49,951 nucleotides of DNA from an uncultured Verrucomicrobiales bacterium (lineage in GTDB: Bacteria; Verrucomicrobiota; Verrucomicrobiia; Verrucomicrobiales; Akkermansiaceae): contig CALDZJ010000030.1 of NCBI GenBank assembly GCA_937944055.1, forward strand, positions 1 through 49,951. The letters run 5' to 3'. This document shows positions 26,776-35,891 of the stretch, piece by piece. The number at the start of each line of letters is the position of its first letter. Position 1 is the stretch's first letter. The notes beneath the pieces were generated by a model, which made no database searches, had not been told where the DNA came from, and was given only the letters and a program-made list of their open reading frames with translations. A program made the position numbers and the translations under genes.

Positions 26776-27648
26776 CTAGGCTCCGAGCACGATTGCTAAG
26801 GCGATCATCATAAGAATCGCGCCGAAGCTCTGCTTCCCGACAAAGCGTGGATCACTGCGCTTCCCAATCAGATAAAGAAAGAGAACTGCCAGTAGGCCGC
26901 GCGTGCTAAAGACGACATTACTGAGAGTCGGTTGAGCGTAAGTGCTGAAGGCGAGATTCACCACCAGAGCTTGAACACCCAAGAGAACCGCCGCCGCCAA
27001 AACGAAGGAAAGAATCACCGGAGATTTCAGAACCACCGTCACTTCCTTTCTGCGTTGTAGCAGCAGAGCAAGGGAAATGAGAGCGCCGGTCACCATCATC
27101 AGGCTCAGCCAGCGTTCCTTCCCAATCTCACGACTTTGCCAAGCGGTCAGGAAATCATTAAGCCCGTAAAAGAGACAAGCCATCAAGGTCAGTCCCACCG
27201 TGACACGGTGCTTTCGCCAGCCTTCAGCACTGCCGCCGGAGACAAAAAATACCGCAAGGGTCGCCAAGATCGCGCCACTCACGAGGGACCATGAACCTGG
27301 CTCTAATCCCACTAGAATGGAGAAGAAACCCACGATGAGCACCTTGATCCCAAGCGCGGAGGAATGGACCGCTAGATCGCCGGTTTTCACGGATTGGATG
27401 GCGAACCACTGGCCCAGAAAAAAGAAAACACCATTCCCGATCGCCCACCAATCCTTGCCGCTAAACTGCCAGCCTCCGCTGGGCTCTAAATACCCGAAAA
27501 AGATGCCCGTGGTGACGAGGTTCGCAATCGCCACCGTGACGGTCAGTGAGCCTCCCCGCGAACCTGCTTGCTGGATACACCAGCCTAAGACGGGATGAAG
27601 AGCCGCGCCGATCAAGGGGAGCCAGACCGCTCCACTCAGCCAAGACAT
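26776..27648 (-). CDS. DMT-superfamily (EamA-like) transporter
   Basis: A 290-residue integral membrane protein with about ten hydrophobic segments in two halves, as in EamA/DMT permeases. Visible features include a first helix with AAL, a half-repeat boundary near residue 145 (GSAEGWRKHRVTVGLTLMAC), and ACLFYGLNDFLTAWQSREIG at the start of the second half. The family exports or imports small metabolites, amino acids or nucleotide sugars; the substrate cannot be read from the sequence. The gene is convergent with the outer-membrane protein gene. It follows the ThuA-protein gene on the same strand with 28 bp between, so they could be co-transcribed. Confidence 0.78.
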   Translation of the reverse strand: MSWLSGAVWLPLIGAALHPVLGWCIQQAGSRGGSLTVTVAIANLVTTGIFFGYLEPSGGWQFSGKDWWAIGNGVFFFLGQWFAIQSVKTGDLAVHSSALGIKVLIVGFFSILVGLEPGSWSLVSGAILATLAVFFVSGGSAEGWRKHRVTVGLTLMACLFYGLNDFLTAWQSREIGKERWLSLMMVTGALISLALLLQRRKEVTVVLKSPVILSFVLAAAVLLGVQALVVNLAFSTYAQPTLSNVVFSTRGLLAVLFLYLIGKRSDPRFVGKQSFGAILMMIALAIVLGA

Positions 27649-27676
27649 GTTTAAATAAAGGGAGGGAATGACTCCC

Positions 27677-28591
27677 TTACTCAGCTACCTTCTCAGCCGC
27701 CGTAATAGGTGTGGTCTTATCCTTAGTAGGAAAGTCTTCTGACCATTCGATAGTGACCGAATTCGTGGCAGCCCACTCAGTTCCGCGCAGCATGGTGTCA
27801 TAGAATCCACGGCACTGCATCGAGTAATCAATGTGGCCCAAGGTGGTGTGGAACACGCGCCCTTCTCCGTAAGTGAGAGCCATCAACATCGGCTCATCGC
27901 GATGAGTTTTCTCGCTCAGAGCGGTAGCCAAAACCGTCATGTTCTTTGCAGGGCCACGGAGCTTGTCATAAAGTTCATCCTTGGTGTGCAGCCAATCGGA
28001 GGTCATTCCCGCCGTGATGGGGTGATCATCAGCCCGCTTCGTTACGATGAATTCACGCTGCGGCCCGTGGTTCCCGCCGGGGCCCTCTGAACGGTCTACG
28101 ACCAGCTCACCGTCCTTATAATAGACATAAGGCCCGCTCTTTTCATTACGCCCGCCCCAGCCACCAAGACCGATCATCTCATTATACTCAGGCCACATTG
28201 AAAAGGCATTGTCAGCAGCATGAACTACTACAAAGCCGCCGCCATTCTCGACAAAATCCACAAAAGCGGCGCGCACCTCGCCAGGCCACATTTGGCCGTT
28301 ATAGTTACTCACTACCACATCATACTTTGAAAACTCGGGCCGCCAAGCGTCCCACTCAGCTTCCGTGCCCTTCTCATCGGGGCTGGTGCTCACCTCTACC
28401 ACGAACTTGTCATTTGTTCCGTAAATTTGTTGGAGGATCGGAGTGGTTTCCTTCCACTTATGGTTATTTTGACCATCGAGGATGAGGACCTTGATGACAT
28501 TTTCTCCTTCTTCCTTTTTTTGAGCCAGTCCGACAAATGCAAAACAGGCAAGGACCATCATCGAGATGGCGAGTGTGAAACGTTGCTTCAT
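27677..28591 (-). CDS. Exported ThuA-domain protein
   Basis: A 304-residue protein with a signal peptide ([18 protein letters not shown]) and a ThuA domain with a glutamine-amidotransferase-like fold. Family features visible are [54 protein letters not shown], the histidine-rich region [10 protein letters not shown] and [20 protein letters not shown]. ThuA proteins are abundant in Verrucomicrobiota and Planctomycetota and are linked to carbohydrate (trehalose, keto-sugar) metabolism, usually without biochemical proof. I chose the ATG at 28591 because it gives the signal peptide and is preceded by GAGAGG. It is divergent from the M20 peptidase gene across about 80 bp. Confidence 0.88.
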   Translation of the reverse strand: MKQRFTLAISMMVLACFAFVGLAQKKEEGENVIKVLILDGQNNHKWKETTPILQQIYGTNDKFVVEVSTSPDEKGTEAEWDAWRPEFSKYDVVVSNYNGQMWPGEVRAAFVDFVENGGGFVVVHAADNAFSMWPEYNEMIGLGGWGGRNEKSGPYVYYKDGELVVDRSEGPGGNHGPQREFIVTKRADDHPITAGMTSDWLHTKDELYDKLRGPAKNMTVLATALSEKTHRDEPMLMALTYGEGRVFHTTLGHIDYSMQCRGFYDTMLRGTEWAATNSVTIEWSEDFPTKDKTTPITAAEKVAE

Positions 28592-28672
28592 AGAAAGAAG
28601 CCTCTCAAATTCTCCTCGGAATTGCAAAGACGAAAAACTTCTAATCGGCTGATTCTCCTCTAAGTTGGTGAG

Positions 28673-29812
28673 GTGAAGTCAGTGGTCGAACTCCTCCAAG
28701 CCCTCGTGCGAATCCCCTCGGTAAATCCCGAGGGCGATCCAGGCGTTTCACCCGGTGGTGAGAAGAAGATGGCAGAATTTGTGGGGGGATTTCTTGAGCC
28801 CTTCGGCTTCGAAATCACCTTAGAAGAGGTCCCAGGGGTGGCCGCGGATCGGCCGAATTTGATTGCGCGAGCGCCGGGCTCAGATGAGCGGCCTCGGATC
28901 TTACTCGGCCCTCACCTCGACACGGTGGGAATTGCTGGAATGAGTATTGATCCCTTCCGTGCTGAAATTCGCGATGGCAAGGTTCATGGACGAGGGACCT
29001 CCGATACCAAAGGCCCCATGGCGGCCATGCTGTGGGGGCTAAAGGAAAATGCCCCCCTGCTCGCGCAGCTCCCCGTTGCGGTCGATTTTATCGGCTTCAT
29101 GGGTGAAGAATCCAGCCAGCCGGGCTCACGGCACTTTGGCCAGCATCGAGCCGCGGACTATCAATTCGCAATTGTGGGCGAGCCAACTTCTCTGCAAGCA
29201 GTCTATTGCACGAAGGGCTGCCTGTGGGCCACGCTCGGAAGCCGTGGAAAATCAACACACGCCTCGCAACCTGAACTCGGCGAAAATGCGATTTTAAAAA
29301 TGCTGACCGCACTGCAAGAACTGCACGGTCTTTTCTTACAAAATCTCCGTGCGAGTAAGCACGCTGTCTTAGGATCCTCCACCCTAAATCTCGGCATGAT
29401 TGAGGGCGGGACGCGGCCTAATATTGTGCCCGCTCATGCTACCGCTACGCTGGATATCCGCAGCGTCCCCTCCCTCGTTCGAGAGCGGCCAGCGGTCGAG
29501 CTGCTTCAGGAATTCATCGCAGATCGCGGGCTCGATCTCGAGCTCCTCAGCTTTGCGGAGTCTCCCCCCATGGAGATGTCAGCTACGCACCCTTGGCTTC
29601 AAAAGCTTCAAGCGCTTGATCCTAAGCTCGTCCTCACCGGGGCGCCTTGGTTCTCTGACGCCGCCCACCTTTCTGCGGCAGGACTCCCCTCGATCTGCCT
29701 TGGTCCGGGCTCGATCGATCAAGCGCACACGGCTGATGAGTTCATCGCGATTTCCGAGCTCGAAGCCGGAGCACGTTACTTCAGTAAAATGATTGCGGGG
29801 CTTACGATTTAG
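28673..29812 (+). CDS. M20-family metallopeptidase/deacylase (ArgE/DapE-like)
   Basis: A 379-residue dinuclear-zinc hydrolase. Metal ligands and catalytic residues are visible in GPHLDTVG (His and catalytic Asp), [14 protein letters not shown] (bridging Asp), MGEESSQPG (catalytic and ligand Glu) and the late QAHTADEFI (His). The lid/dimerisation domain lies between about residues 180 and 290 and contains [19 protein letters not shown]. The substrate could be acetylornithine, succinyl-DAP or another N-acyl amino acid; the sequence alone does not decide. The start is a GTG. It converges on the class IV aminotransferase gene with 9 bp between the stops. With lysA distant, no pathway neighbour pins the substrate. 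Confidence 0.88.
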   Translation: MKSVVELLQALVRIPSVNPEGDPGVSPGGEKKMAEFVGGFLEPFGFEITLEEVPGVAADRPNLIARAPGSDERPRILLGPHLDTVGIAGMSIDPFRAEIRDGKVHGRGTSDTKGPMAAMLWGLKENAPLLAQLPVAVDFIGFMGEESSQPGSRHFGQHRAADYQFAIVGEPTSLQAVYCTKGCLWATLGSRGKSTHASQPELGENAILKMLTALQELHGLFLQNLRASKHAVLGSSTLNLGMIEGGTRPNIVPAHATATLDIRSVPSLVRERPAVELLQEFIADRGLDLELLSFAESPPMEMSATHPWLQKLQALDPKLVLTGAPWFSDAAHLSAAGLPSICLGPGSIDQAHTADEFIAISELEAGARYFSKMIAGLTI

Positions 29813-29821
29813 CTCCCCGGG

Positions 29822-30565
29822 CTAAGGGAGTTTTGCTCTCAATTCATGGAATAAGGGCGAGGGCGCAGGCATCTTCTTACCGTCGATCTCGCTCACGTAT
29901 CGGAGCCGGCGGATCGAGTTGCTGAGCCAAATCTCATCGACTTCCTGAAGGACCTCGAAGGGCCAGCTCCCCTCTTCAACCGCGGTGCATGCCAACACCT
30001 GCTTGCGCATCACTCCGGGGAGGCAACCTGAAGCTAAGGAGGGCGTGAAAAGCCTGCCCTCTTTGATGAAAAAGACATTCGAGAGGCAGCCCTCGCAGAG
30101 TTCTCCTTGAGTGTTTGGCCTGAGCACCTCATCACTTTTAGCAAGGCGCAAGAGACTCATGTTTTCCGCGTAGGAGCTGCACTTGATGCCGGCCAAGGGG
30201 CTGCGTTCATTGATCGGAGCTTGAGGGGCAAGAGTGGCCTTGGCCCCCAGACTCTCGGGCTCTAAGGGAAGAGTCGTGATGAGGCAATTTTCGCCAAGCG
30301 TGATGCGGATTCGGGCCTCTTGGAGCTGGTTCACTTCAAGGAGTTTTCGGACTCGCTCATGAAGGTTTTTTTCATCCGGAATCACGAACGAAAAAAATGC
30401 GGAGGCCTTTTTTAAACGTTGATAGTGATCTTCAAAGAACAGGGGCTCCCCGCCAATCGCACGGATTGTTTCAAAGACCCCTTCGCCGCGCAGATAGGTG
30501 GCATCCCTAATCGGGACCCCCACCGCGCTCGCTTCCACTATGGACTCATTCCACGATACGATCAT
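29822..30565 (-). CDS. Class IV PLP aminotransferase / aminodeoxychorismate lyase-like
   Basis: A 247-residue fold-IV PLP protein. The N-terminus contains RGEGVFETIRAIGGEPLFFE, the probable PLP lysine is Lys128 in GIKCSSY, and the family signature is ELCEGCLSNVFFIKEGRLF. SGCLPGVMRKQVL follows. It could be 4-amino-4-deoxychorismate lyase (PabC), which makes p-aminobenzoate for folate, or a branched-chain or D-amino-acid aminotransferase. The short length and lone context favour PabC-like. Residues next to the lysine diverge from the usual pattern, so the precise activity is uncertain. It is divergent from the AcpH-like gene, with 39 bp between the starts if the latter begins at the TTG. Confidence 0.8.
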   Translation of the reverse strand: MIVSWNESIVEASAVGVPIRDATYLRGEGVFETIRAIGGEPLFFEDHYQRLKKASAFFSFVIPDEKNLHERVRKLLEVNQLQEARIRITLGENCLITTLPLEPESLGAKATLAPQAPINERSPLAGIKCSSYAENMSLLRLAKSDEVLRPNTQGELCEGCLSNVFFIKEGRLFTPSLASGCLPGVMRKQVLACTAVEEGSWPFEVLQEVDEIWLSNSIRRLRYVSEIDGKKMPAPSPLFHELRAKLP

Positions 30566-30604
30566 CGACAGTTCTTTAACCAGCCATTAAGACCGTCACA
30601 AGCT

Positions 30605-31213
30605 TTGAACTTCCTCGCGCACTTTCACCTTGCTGAGCCGACCGATGCCTCCCGCGTCGGGGCCTTGCTGGGAGACTTTCTGCGAGGGACTCCCGCCCAC
30701 CTTTCTGAGACTCTGCCGGAGGAACTCGTCGCAGGCATTGTCCTGCATCGCGCGATTGATCGCTTCACCGATTCACATCCCGTTTTCCTGAAAGCGAAGA
30801 AGCTTCTAGCGCCTCCTCGCCGCCGCTTTGCGGGGATTATTATTGATCTCTATTTCGATCACTTCCTCTCGCTTTCTTGGGCGCAGTATTCAGGCACCCC
30901 TCTTCCCGAGTTCATTCAGGAAATCCATCATCTCCTGAGTCGTCGTGCCGCGTGGCTCAGCACAGAGCTCAATGACCTCATTGCTAAAATGAAGCAGGAA
31001 AATTGGCTGGGGACTTACGGAACGATCCCGGGCTTAACGCTCACCTTTCAGCGTATGAGTGAGCGGCGAGACTTCTTAAAACCCTTGATCGGGGCAGAGG
31101 AGGACCTGCTGAGCCATTACGACTCATTCCGCCAAGCCTTTGACGAATTTTATCCGGAACTCCTCGCATATGCGCGGGGTAAAAACCCGGGAGGAGCATT
31201 TAATTCCCCATAA
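30605..31213 (+). CDS. AcpH-like ACP phosphodiesterase (DUF479 family)
   Basis: A 202-residue helical HD-like hydrolase. The N-terminal MNFLAHFHLAEPTDASRVGA, followed by LLGDFLRG, is the AcpH/DUF479 signature. GIVLHRAIDRFTDSHPVF and RRRFAGIIIDLYFDHFLSLS add the conserved His and Asp residues. In E. coli this family removes 4'-phosphopantetheine from acyl-carrier protein. The start is a TTG at 30605 that reproduces the conserved family N-terminus; any upstream start would read into the divergent aminotransferase gene. The 3' end overlaps that of the convergent cysteine-cluster gene by 64 bp. Key histidine and aspartate residues look intact. Confidence 0.85.
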   Translation: MNFLAHFHLAEPTDASRVGALLGDFLRGTPAHLSETLPEELVAGIVLHRAIDRFTDSHPVFLKAKKLLAPPRRRFAGIIIDLYFDHFLSLSWAQYSGTPLPEFIQEIHHLLSRRAAWLSTELNDLIAKMKQENWLGTYGTIPGLTLTFQRMSERRDFLKPLIGAEEDLLSHYDSFRQAFDEFYPELLAYARGKNPGGAFNSP

Positions 31214-31803
31214 AAATTTCGCCCAGAAAGCTCGCTCAACATTTCTAATTCCATGGCGAGAGATTCCCGAGCTGGGGCAGCAGCATCGCTCGCTCGCCCA
31301 CAGGGAGTGTGGCTGGCAAAACGGGCCTCGTCTTGCTCCCGGGAGCGGAGGGTTAAAACAGCCCTGCCACCGCGCTTCGCGATTAAGAGAGGGTGCAACC
31401 AGCAAGAAATCGGCTTGTAATACCAAGCGGGGCGACCTTCCTCGACCGCCCGCAACTGCCAGCGGCAGCGATGCGCCTCGTCTAAAAAAACGCAGCGAGT
31501 GCGGGGGAAGTGCGCGGGGAAATCACGGGCCACTTGCGCAGCCGAGGCGGGCCGAGTCTTACTGCGAATCTTCCCATCTTCATCGACCATGATGCCATCG
31601 CCTCCCCCAAGATCGGACAAGATCTTCCCCTCTTCTTCAGAGAGCACCACACCATCGTGACAGCAAGTGGCCCGGCAGCGCGTCAGCTCACAAACTGCGA
31701 GGGGCTGCTCAAAAGCCTCATGATCCACCGCAGCCTCCCTCAATTGCTGGGCGAGTTCCTCAATTGAATTTTGAAACACCGATGATTTTTGTTCGCCAAA
31801 CAC
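31150..31803 (-). CDS. Cysteine-cluster protein, YkgJ/DUF3109-like
   Basis: A 217-residue soluble protein with a Cys-rich metal-site pattern: TRCRATCCHDGVVLSEEEG near residue 42, RTRCVFLDEAHRCRWQ near 103-118, ISCWLHP near 133 and HTPCGR near 164. This resembles the YkgJ/DUF3109 families of putative zinc- or iron-cluster proteins, whose function is unknown. The C-terminal 21 residues are encoded antisense to the end of the AcpH-like gene. I am confident that it is a gene because the cysteine pattern is non-random, but only moderately sure of the family. It is divergent from the EF-hand protein gene across 76 bp. Confidence 0.7.
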   Translation of the reverse strand: MFGEQKSSVFQNSIEELAQQLREAAVDHEAFEQPLAVCELTRCRATCCHDGVVLSEEEGKILSDLGGGDGIMVDEDGKIRSKTRPASAAQVARDFPAHFPRTRCVFLDEAHRCRWQLRAVEEGRPAWYYKPISCWLHPLLIAKRGGRAVLTLRSREQDEARFASHTPCGRASDAAAPARESLAMELEMLSELSGRNFYGELNAPPGFLPRAYARSSG

Positions 31804-31879
31804 CTTAGAGATGTTAGATTTTCTTTACGGAAGGTCAATCCATCGCTGACTTCTCCCTGATCTTCAAAGCACCAACTTT

Positions 31880-32416
31880 ATGAAATCCACCTCATTTGCA
31901 ACTGCCGCATTTCTTCTCGGCCTCTTCAGCCCCCTATCGGCGCAGGCTGAGGACCGTGCGATTGGCGAAGGCACCCTCCCTCAATTTTTACAACAATTCG
32001 ACACCAATGAGGACGGCCGGATCGATGAGGAGGAGCGTCAGGCAATCCGTGATCTCCGCACCCAGATGCGGGAAGAGCGCCGGAACTCGATCGACCGAGA
32101 TGGAGATGGGCAGATTTCCGCAGAGGAAATTGAGGCCGCTCGCGCAGCTCTCCGTGAGCAGATTGAAGCACGTCGCATGGAGAAATTTACCGAAATTGCG
32201 GGAGAAGATGGACTCATTAGCCCGGAAGAATACTCCCAGATTCCTGGGATGAACCGCCTCCCCGACTTTATCTTCGATGCCATTTTTGACCGTCTCGATG
32301 CAGACGATAGCGGCGACATTACCCTAGAGGAATTTTTCCAACGCCTCCGCAGGCATCGCACAGAGCGCTCTTCCATCTCTCAGGAAGAGGTCGCTGAATC
32401 AGCGGATCGGCGCTAG
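31880..32416 (+). CDS. Exported EF-hand calcium-binding protein
   Basis: A 178-residue protein with a signal peptide (MKSTSFATAAFLLGLFSPLS, then AQA). It has three good calcium-binding EF-hand loops: DTNEDGRIDEEE, DRDGDGQISAEE and DADDSGDITLEE. A degenerate fourth (GEDGLISPEE) lies between the second and third. Charged helices separate the loops (for example ARAALREQIEARRMEKFTEI). EF-hand proteins of this exported type are frequent in Verrucomicrobiota and Planctomycetota; their partners are usually unknown. It stands alone, is followed by a terminator, and lies upstream of another exported protein. Confidence 0.85.
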   Translation: MKSTSFATAAFLLGLFSPLSAQAEDRAIGEGTLPQFLQQFDTNEDGRIDEEERQAIRDLRTQMREERRNSIDRDGDGQISAEEIEAARAALREQIEARRMEKFTEIAGEDGLISPEEYSQIPGMNRLPDFIFDAIFDRLDADDSGDITLEEFFQRLRRHRTERSSISQEEVAESADRR

Positions 32417-32447
32417 AAAGCCCTCCACACCCTCCCTCCATTTTTTA

Positions 32448-32486
32448 AAGGCAGCTAACTTCTCAGGAAGTTAGCTGTTTGATTTT
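32448..32486 (+). terminator. Rho-independent terminator after the EF-hand gene
   Basis: CAGCTAACTTC and GAAGTTAGCTG form a perfect 11-bp stem with loop TCAG at 32452-32477, followed by TTTGATTTT. Confidence 0.88.
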
Positions 32487-32505
32487 AAAGCCCCTCCCAA
32501 TCCTG

Positions 32506-33474
32506 ATGAAGATCCTCTTAGCCAGCTTCCTTACTCTCTCAATCTCTCAGGGGGGGCTTCTCTACTCCACCGATTTTGAGGACTTCACCCCAGGAGAAAA
32601 CCAGTGGTCCGCCCAGCCTGATTGGCTTTCTAATAATGACAATCGCAGCAACCCGGGAGTCGATTTCATCGACGAGCAAGCCTTCAATCAGGCCTTAGGA
32701 AAAACGGCCACTCTCGGGCTGAGACAACCGAGCCGGACTCGCACCCGGTTAGTTCACCTTCTAAATCACGACCATGAGGCGAGCGGCGAAGCGATCATCG
32801 AGATTGAAACGCTCATCTCTCTTAAGGATTCCTCAAATGGCCAGCGAGACGACTTTTACTTTTCGATCTTTAATGAAAATGGAACGGCCCTCGCCTCGAT
32901 CCGCCTCGATAATGAGGACCCTGCGACTCTCGGCAGCAATTTTGGATTTTGGAGGGAAGATGGCGTGAACCAATTCGACACGAATTTCGATTTCATCCAC
33001 GAAGAACTCTATGACCTTTTCATCACGATCGATCTCTCCCGCAATCTCTGGAGCGCCAGCCTCGGCGGTACGCCACTCTTTGAGAGTGCCCCTTTTACCA
33101 ACGCCGCCTCCGGTTCAGAGATATCGCTAGCAGCAGTCGCTTACGAGTGGGAGCTCACCGCTAATCTCAGCTCCTTGCATGGTGACAACTTCCTCCTCGT
33201 CGGTGATCTCCGCATTGTGAGCAAGGCAAGTGGAGACCTCCCTCAGCTTGAAATTCTGACGGACTCCACAGGCAATCCCATCATTTCCTGGCAGGGATTT
33301 GCGGGAAAAACCTATCAGATTGAATACTCAGATCAGCTCGCGGGAGAGAGCTGGAAGCGCGACCTCCCAGATTCTTCTTTTTCGACCGATGAGATTTCCC
33401 GTCGCTTTGAGTTCCGACCCGGCCGCAACCAGCCTCAAGGAAGGCGCTTTTTCAGACTCGTTCAGAGTGACTGA
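32506..33474 (+). CDS. Secreted protein of unknown function
   Basis: A 322-residue protein that I cannot assign to a characterised family. It has a signal peptide (MKILLASFLTLSISQG) and a large beta-rich domain (for example YSTDFEDFTPGENQWSAQPD near the start and NGTALASIRLDNEDPATLGS further on). That domain resembles a concanavalin-like jelly-roll. A small C-terminal module follows (FAGKTYQIEYSDQLAGESWK), of a type often found at the ends of Verrucomicrobiota surface proteins. I chose the ATG at 32506 because it gives the signal peptide; a TTG at 32479 lies in the preceding terminator. Its 3' end overlaps convergent cdd by 13 bp. No PEP-CTERM anchor is visible. Confidence 0.72.
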   Translation: MKILLASFLTLSISQGGLLYSTDFEDFTPGENQWSAQPDWLSNNDNRSNPGVDFIDEQAFNQALGKTATLGLRQPSRTRTRLVHLLNHDHEASGEAIIEIETLISLKDSSNGQRDDFYFSIFNENGTALASIRLDNEDPATLGSNFGFWREDGVNQFDTNFDFIHEELYDLFITIDLSRNLWSASLGGTPLFESAPFTNAASGSEISLAAVAYEWELTANLSSLHGDNFLLVGDLRIVSKASGDLPQLEILTDSTGNPIISWQGFAGKTYQIEYSDQLAGESWKRDLPDSSFSTDEISRRFEFRPGRNQPQGRRFFRLVQSD

Positions 33475-33848
33475 GGGCCGAAGGCCTGCGGCAGTAGTTG
33501 ATCGAGCGTTGCGCTCTGCACCAAATCCCCTTTTTCATCTGCCATGAGAATGGGTAAGCGTGGCGCGAATTCATTGAGGACTTGTCGACAGGCTCCGCAG
33601 GGACTCCCACCTCCCTTCACGACAATCGCCATTTTCGCGAAGTTTACCACGCCTGCTGCCACTGCCGAGCCGATCGCCACCCGCTCCGCGCAGATCGTGA
33701 GCCCGTAAGAGGCATTCTCGATATTCACCCCGGTGAACACTTGGCCAGATTCGCTTAGCAGGGCCGCACTCACCGGAAACTGAGAATACGGGGCATAGGA
33801 GTTCCCCTTCACTGCGAGGGCTACTTTGATGAGTTCCAGATCCGTCAT
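33462..33848 (-). CDS. cdd: Cytidine deaminase
   Basis: A 128-residue zinc deaminase that converts cytidine or deoxycytidine to uridine or deoxyuridine in pyrimidine salvage. The zinc site is present: CAE at residues 53-55 with catalytic Glu55, and PCGACRQ with Cys84 and Cys87. [15 protein letters not shown] and [10 protein letters not shown] match the substrate pocket of the homotetrameric class. Its ATG overlaps the deoD stop by four bases, and it is the last gene of deoB-deoD-cdd on the minus strand. The 3' end overlaps the convergent secreted-protein gene by 13 bp. Confidence 0.95.
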   Translation of the reverse strand: MTDLELIKVALAVKGNSYAPYSQFPVSAALLSESGQVFTGVNIENASYGLTICAERVAIGSAVAAGVVNFAKMAIVVKGGGSPCGACRQVLNEFAPRLPILMADEKGDLVQSATLDQLLPQAFGPQSL

Positions 33849-34573
33849 TCTGAGATATTTTTAGCGGCTTCTAGCGCGATTTTCATCATCTCCGTAAAGC
33901 TTTTTTCCCGCTCTTCACTACTCGTGCTTTCTCCCGTTCTAATGTGATCGCTCACCGTGCAAATCGTCATCCCTCTTGCGCCAAACTCCGCGCCAAACTC
34001 CGCGCACACTCCATAGAGCCCTGCCGCTTCCATCTCCACGCCGAGGACCCCCATCTTCTCCATCCGATCGAACATTTCGGGCAGCGGAGTGTAGAAAAGA
34101 TCTGCCGAAAAAAGATTCCCCACCTTCACCTCCACCCCTAAGTCGCGCGCCGCATTCACGTGCGCAGCCAAAAGTTCATAATTGGCAGTCGCAGCGTAAT
34201 CGTACCCGCCAAAGCGCGCTCGGTTCACCCCGCTATCGGTGCAGGCTCCCATTCCGATCAAGACATCTCGTACCTTCACCTCCGGTGATACGGCTCCGCA
34301 ACTCCCCACTCGGATGAGATTCTTAACCCCATAATCGCTGATCAATTCCTTGGCGTAAATCGAGATTGATGGAATGCCCATCCCACTCCCCATCACTGAA
34401 ATAGGGCTCCCCTGATAACTCCCAGTGAAGCCCAGCATATTGCGCACCCCGTTCACTTGCTGGATGTTATCTAAAAAAGTCTCCGCAATGAATTTCGCGC
34501 GAAGAGGATCGCCAGGAAGGAGCACCGTTTCGGCAAACCCTCCGGCCGGAGTCTCAAGGTGAGGTGTTGGCAT
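33845..34573 (-). CDS. deoD: Purine-nucleoside phosphorylase, DeoD type
   Basis: A 242-residue hexameric-type PNP that phosphorolyses purine (deoxy)nucleosides to base plus (deoxy)ribose-1-phosphate. Features visible are the N-terminal [20 protein letters not shown], followed by [46 protein letters not shown] and [10 protein letters not shown] with the catalytic Asp. A 12-bp tandem duplication gives AEFGAEFGA before [11 protein letters not shown], four residues longer than usual there. The gene lies between deoB (9 bp upstream) and cdd (ATGA overlap). The product ribose-1-phosphate is the substrate of DeoB. Confidence 0.95.
   Translation of the reverse strand: MPTPHLETPAGGFAETVLLPGDPLRAKFIAETFLDNIQQVNGVRNMLGFTGSYQGSPISVMGSGMGIPSISIYAKELISDYGVKNLIRVGSCGAVSPEVKVRDVLIGMGACTDSGVNRARFGGYDYAATANYELLAAHVNAARDLGVEVKVGNLFSADLFYTPLPEMFDRMEKMGVLGVEMEAAGLYGVCAEFGAEFGARGMTICTVSDHIRTGESTSSEEREKSFTEMMKIALEAAKNISE
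33978..34001. repeat. 12-bp in-frame tandem duplication inside deoD
   Basis: Two exact copies of GCGCCAAACTCC back to back, followed by a partial third (GCG). On the coding strand they encode AEFG twice. Confidence 0.85.
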
Positions 34574-34582
34574 TGGGAAGTC

Positions 34583-35770
34583 CTAAGCAATTGGGCGCCC
34601 TTCGTCCATCTCCACTCCAAAGAACTTCCCGATCGTCGCGCCGACATCAGAAAAACTATCGCGAATTCCATAATCTCCCTGATACTTAGAAGCTTTATAA
34701 AGGACGGGAACTCTTTCACGCGTGTGATCTGTCCCACGCCAAGTCGGATCATTCCCATGGTCAGCAGTGATGAGCACAAGGTCCTCTTTCGAGACGCTTT
34801 CCAGAAATTTTCCAAATTCGGCATCCCATTGCTCGAGCGCCAAGCCGTAAGCCTCGGGGTCTCGGCGATGTCCGTAAAGCATATCAAAATCGACAAAATT
34901 CGTCATGATTAAGCCTGGCTCAGCGAGCTCCTCTTTCGCTTTTCGCGTGGCGTCCCAGAGCGCGGCGTGTCCATTTGCCTTCAGCTCTTTCGTAAAGCCC
35001 TGATGAGCAAAAATGTCGCCAATTTTTCCGATTCCCACCACTGGGAATCCAGCCTCTTTCACCCGCTCTAGGACAGTCGCCCGCGGAGGAGGGACCACAT
35101 AATCTCTGCGATTTCCGCTTCTCAGGAATTCGCCCTGCTTCCCCACAAAGGGCCGAGCAATGACGCGCCCGATCAAGGGCTCCATGACGGCCTCCCGCGC
35201 GACTTCACAAAGCTGATAAAGCCTCTCTAAACCAAAGGCCTCCTCATGCGCCGCGATTTGAAAAACCGAATCTGCGGAAGTGTAGAAAATCGGTTTTCCA
35301 GTGGAGACACTCTCGTTTCCGAGCCGCGCAATAATCTTGGTGCCACTCGCATGGCAATGCCCCAGTGAGCCTTCGAGCTCACAAGTTTCATGCAAATGTT
35401 CCAACAATTCCTGCGGAAAACACTGAGGGCGATTTGGGTAGTATCCCCAGTGCCAACGAGCTGGAACCCCAGCCATTTCCCAATGCCCGCTCGGGGTGTC
35501 TTTGCCCGTAGAAATCTCCGTCGCGGCCGCGAAGGCCGCTGACACCCTTTGCTCTTTCCACCCCGCCGGATAGCGCCCGTGAACCAGACGATATGATTCC
35601 CCTAAGCCCAGATCTTGAAGATTCGGCAAATGCAGGGGCCTTCCTTTTACCTCTAAAAACCACTCAGCAATGTGACCCAAGGTGTCACTCCCTTCGTCAC
35701 CAAAATCCGCCGCATCAGGAGCCCCGCCAATCCCGACTGAATCCAACACAAAGCAAAAGAAAGTTCCCAT
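34583..35770 (-). CDS. deoB: Phosphopentomutase
   Basis: A 395-residue alkaline-phosphatase-superfamily enzyme that converts (deoxy)ribose-1-phosphate to (deoxy)ribose-5-phosphate. The N-terminal metal site and catalytic region are FVLDSVGIGGAPDA followed by GDEGSDTLGHIA. KDTPSGHWEMAG, YTSADSVFQIAAHEE, NFVDFDMLYGHRRDPEAYG and the C-terminal metal site ITADHGNDPTWRGTDHTRE are all intact. The length is normal for DeoB. It leads the deoB-deoD-cdd operon, with a 9-bp gap to deoD. Together the three enzymes funnel nucleosides into pentose phosphate metabolism. No DeoR-like regulator is adjacent. Confidence 0.96.
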   Translation of the reverse strand: MGTFFCFVLDSVGIGGAPDAADFGDEGSDTLGHIAEWFLEVKGRPLHLPNLQDLGLGESYRLVHGRYPAGWKEQRVSAAFAAATEISTGKDTPSGHWEMAGVPARWHWGYYPNRPQCFPQELLEHLHETCELEGSLGHCHASGTKIIARLGNESVSTGKPIFYTSADSVFQIAAHEEAFGLERLYQLCEVAREAVMEPLIGRVIARPFVGKQGEFLRSGNRRDYVVPPPRATVLERVKEAGFPVVGIGKIGDIFAHQGFTKELKANGHAALWDATRKAKEELAEPGLIMTNFVDFDMLYGHRRDPEAYGLALEQWDAEFGKFLESVSKEDLVLITADHGNDPTWRGTDHTRERVPVLYKASKYQGDYGIRDSFSDVGATIGKFFGVEMDEGRPIA

Positions 35771-35891
35771 TCCCTGAGTTTAAAAAAAATCAAGCCGATG
35801 TCACTCCCGCAGGCCCTAGCAGTGAGTGAAACTTGTGGCCGCTAGATCAGGATCACTGCGCATGATCGCTCAACTGAGAACTTGGAAGATC

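Noticed and set aside
30419-30604. N-terminal extension of the AcpH-like gene
   Set aside because: It would overlap the divergent aminotransferase gene; the TTG at 30605 reproduces the conserved family start.
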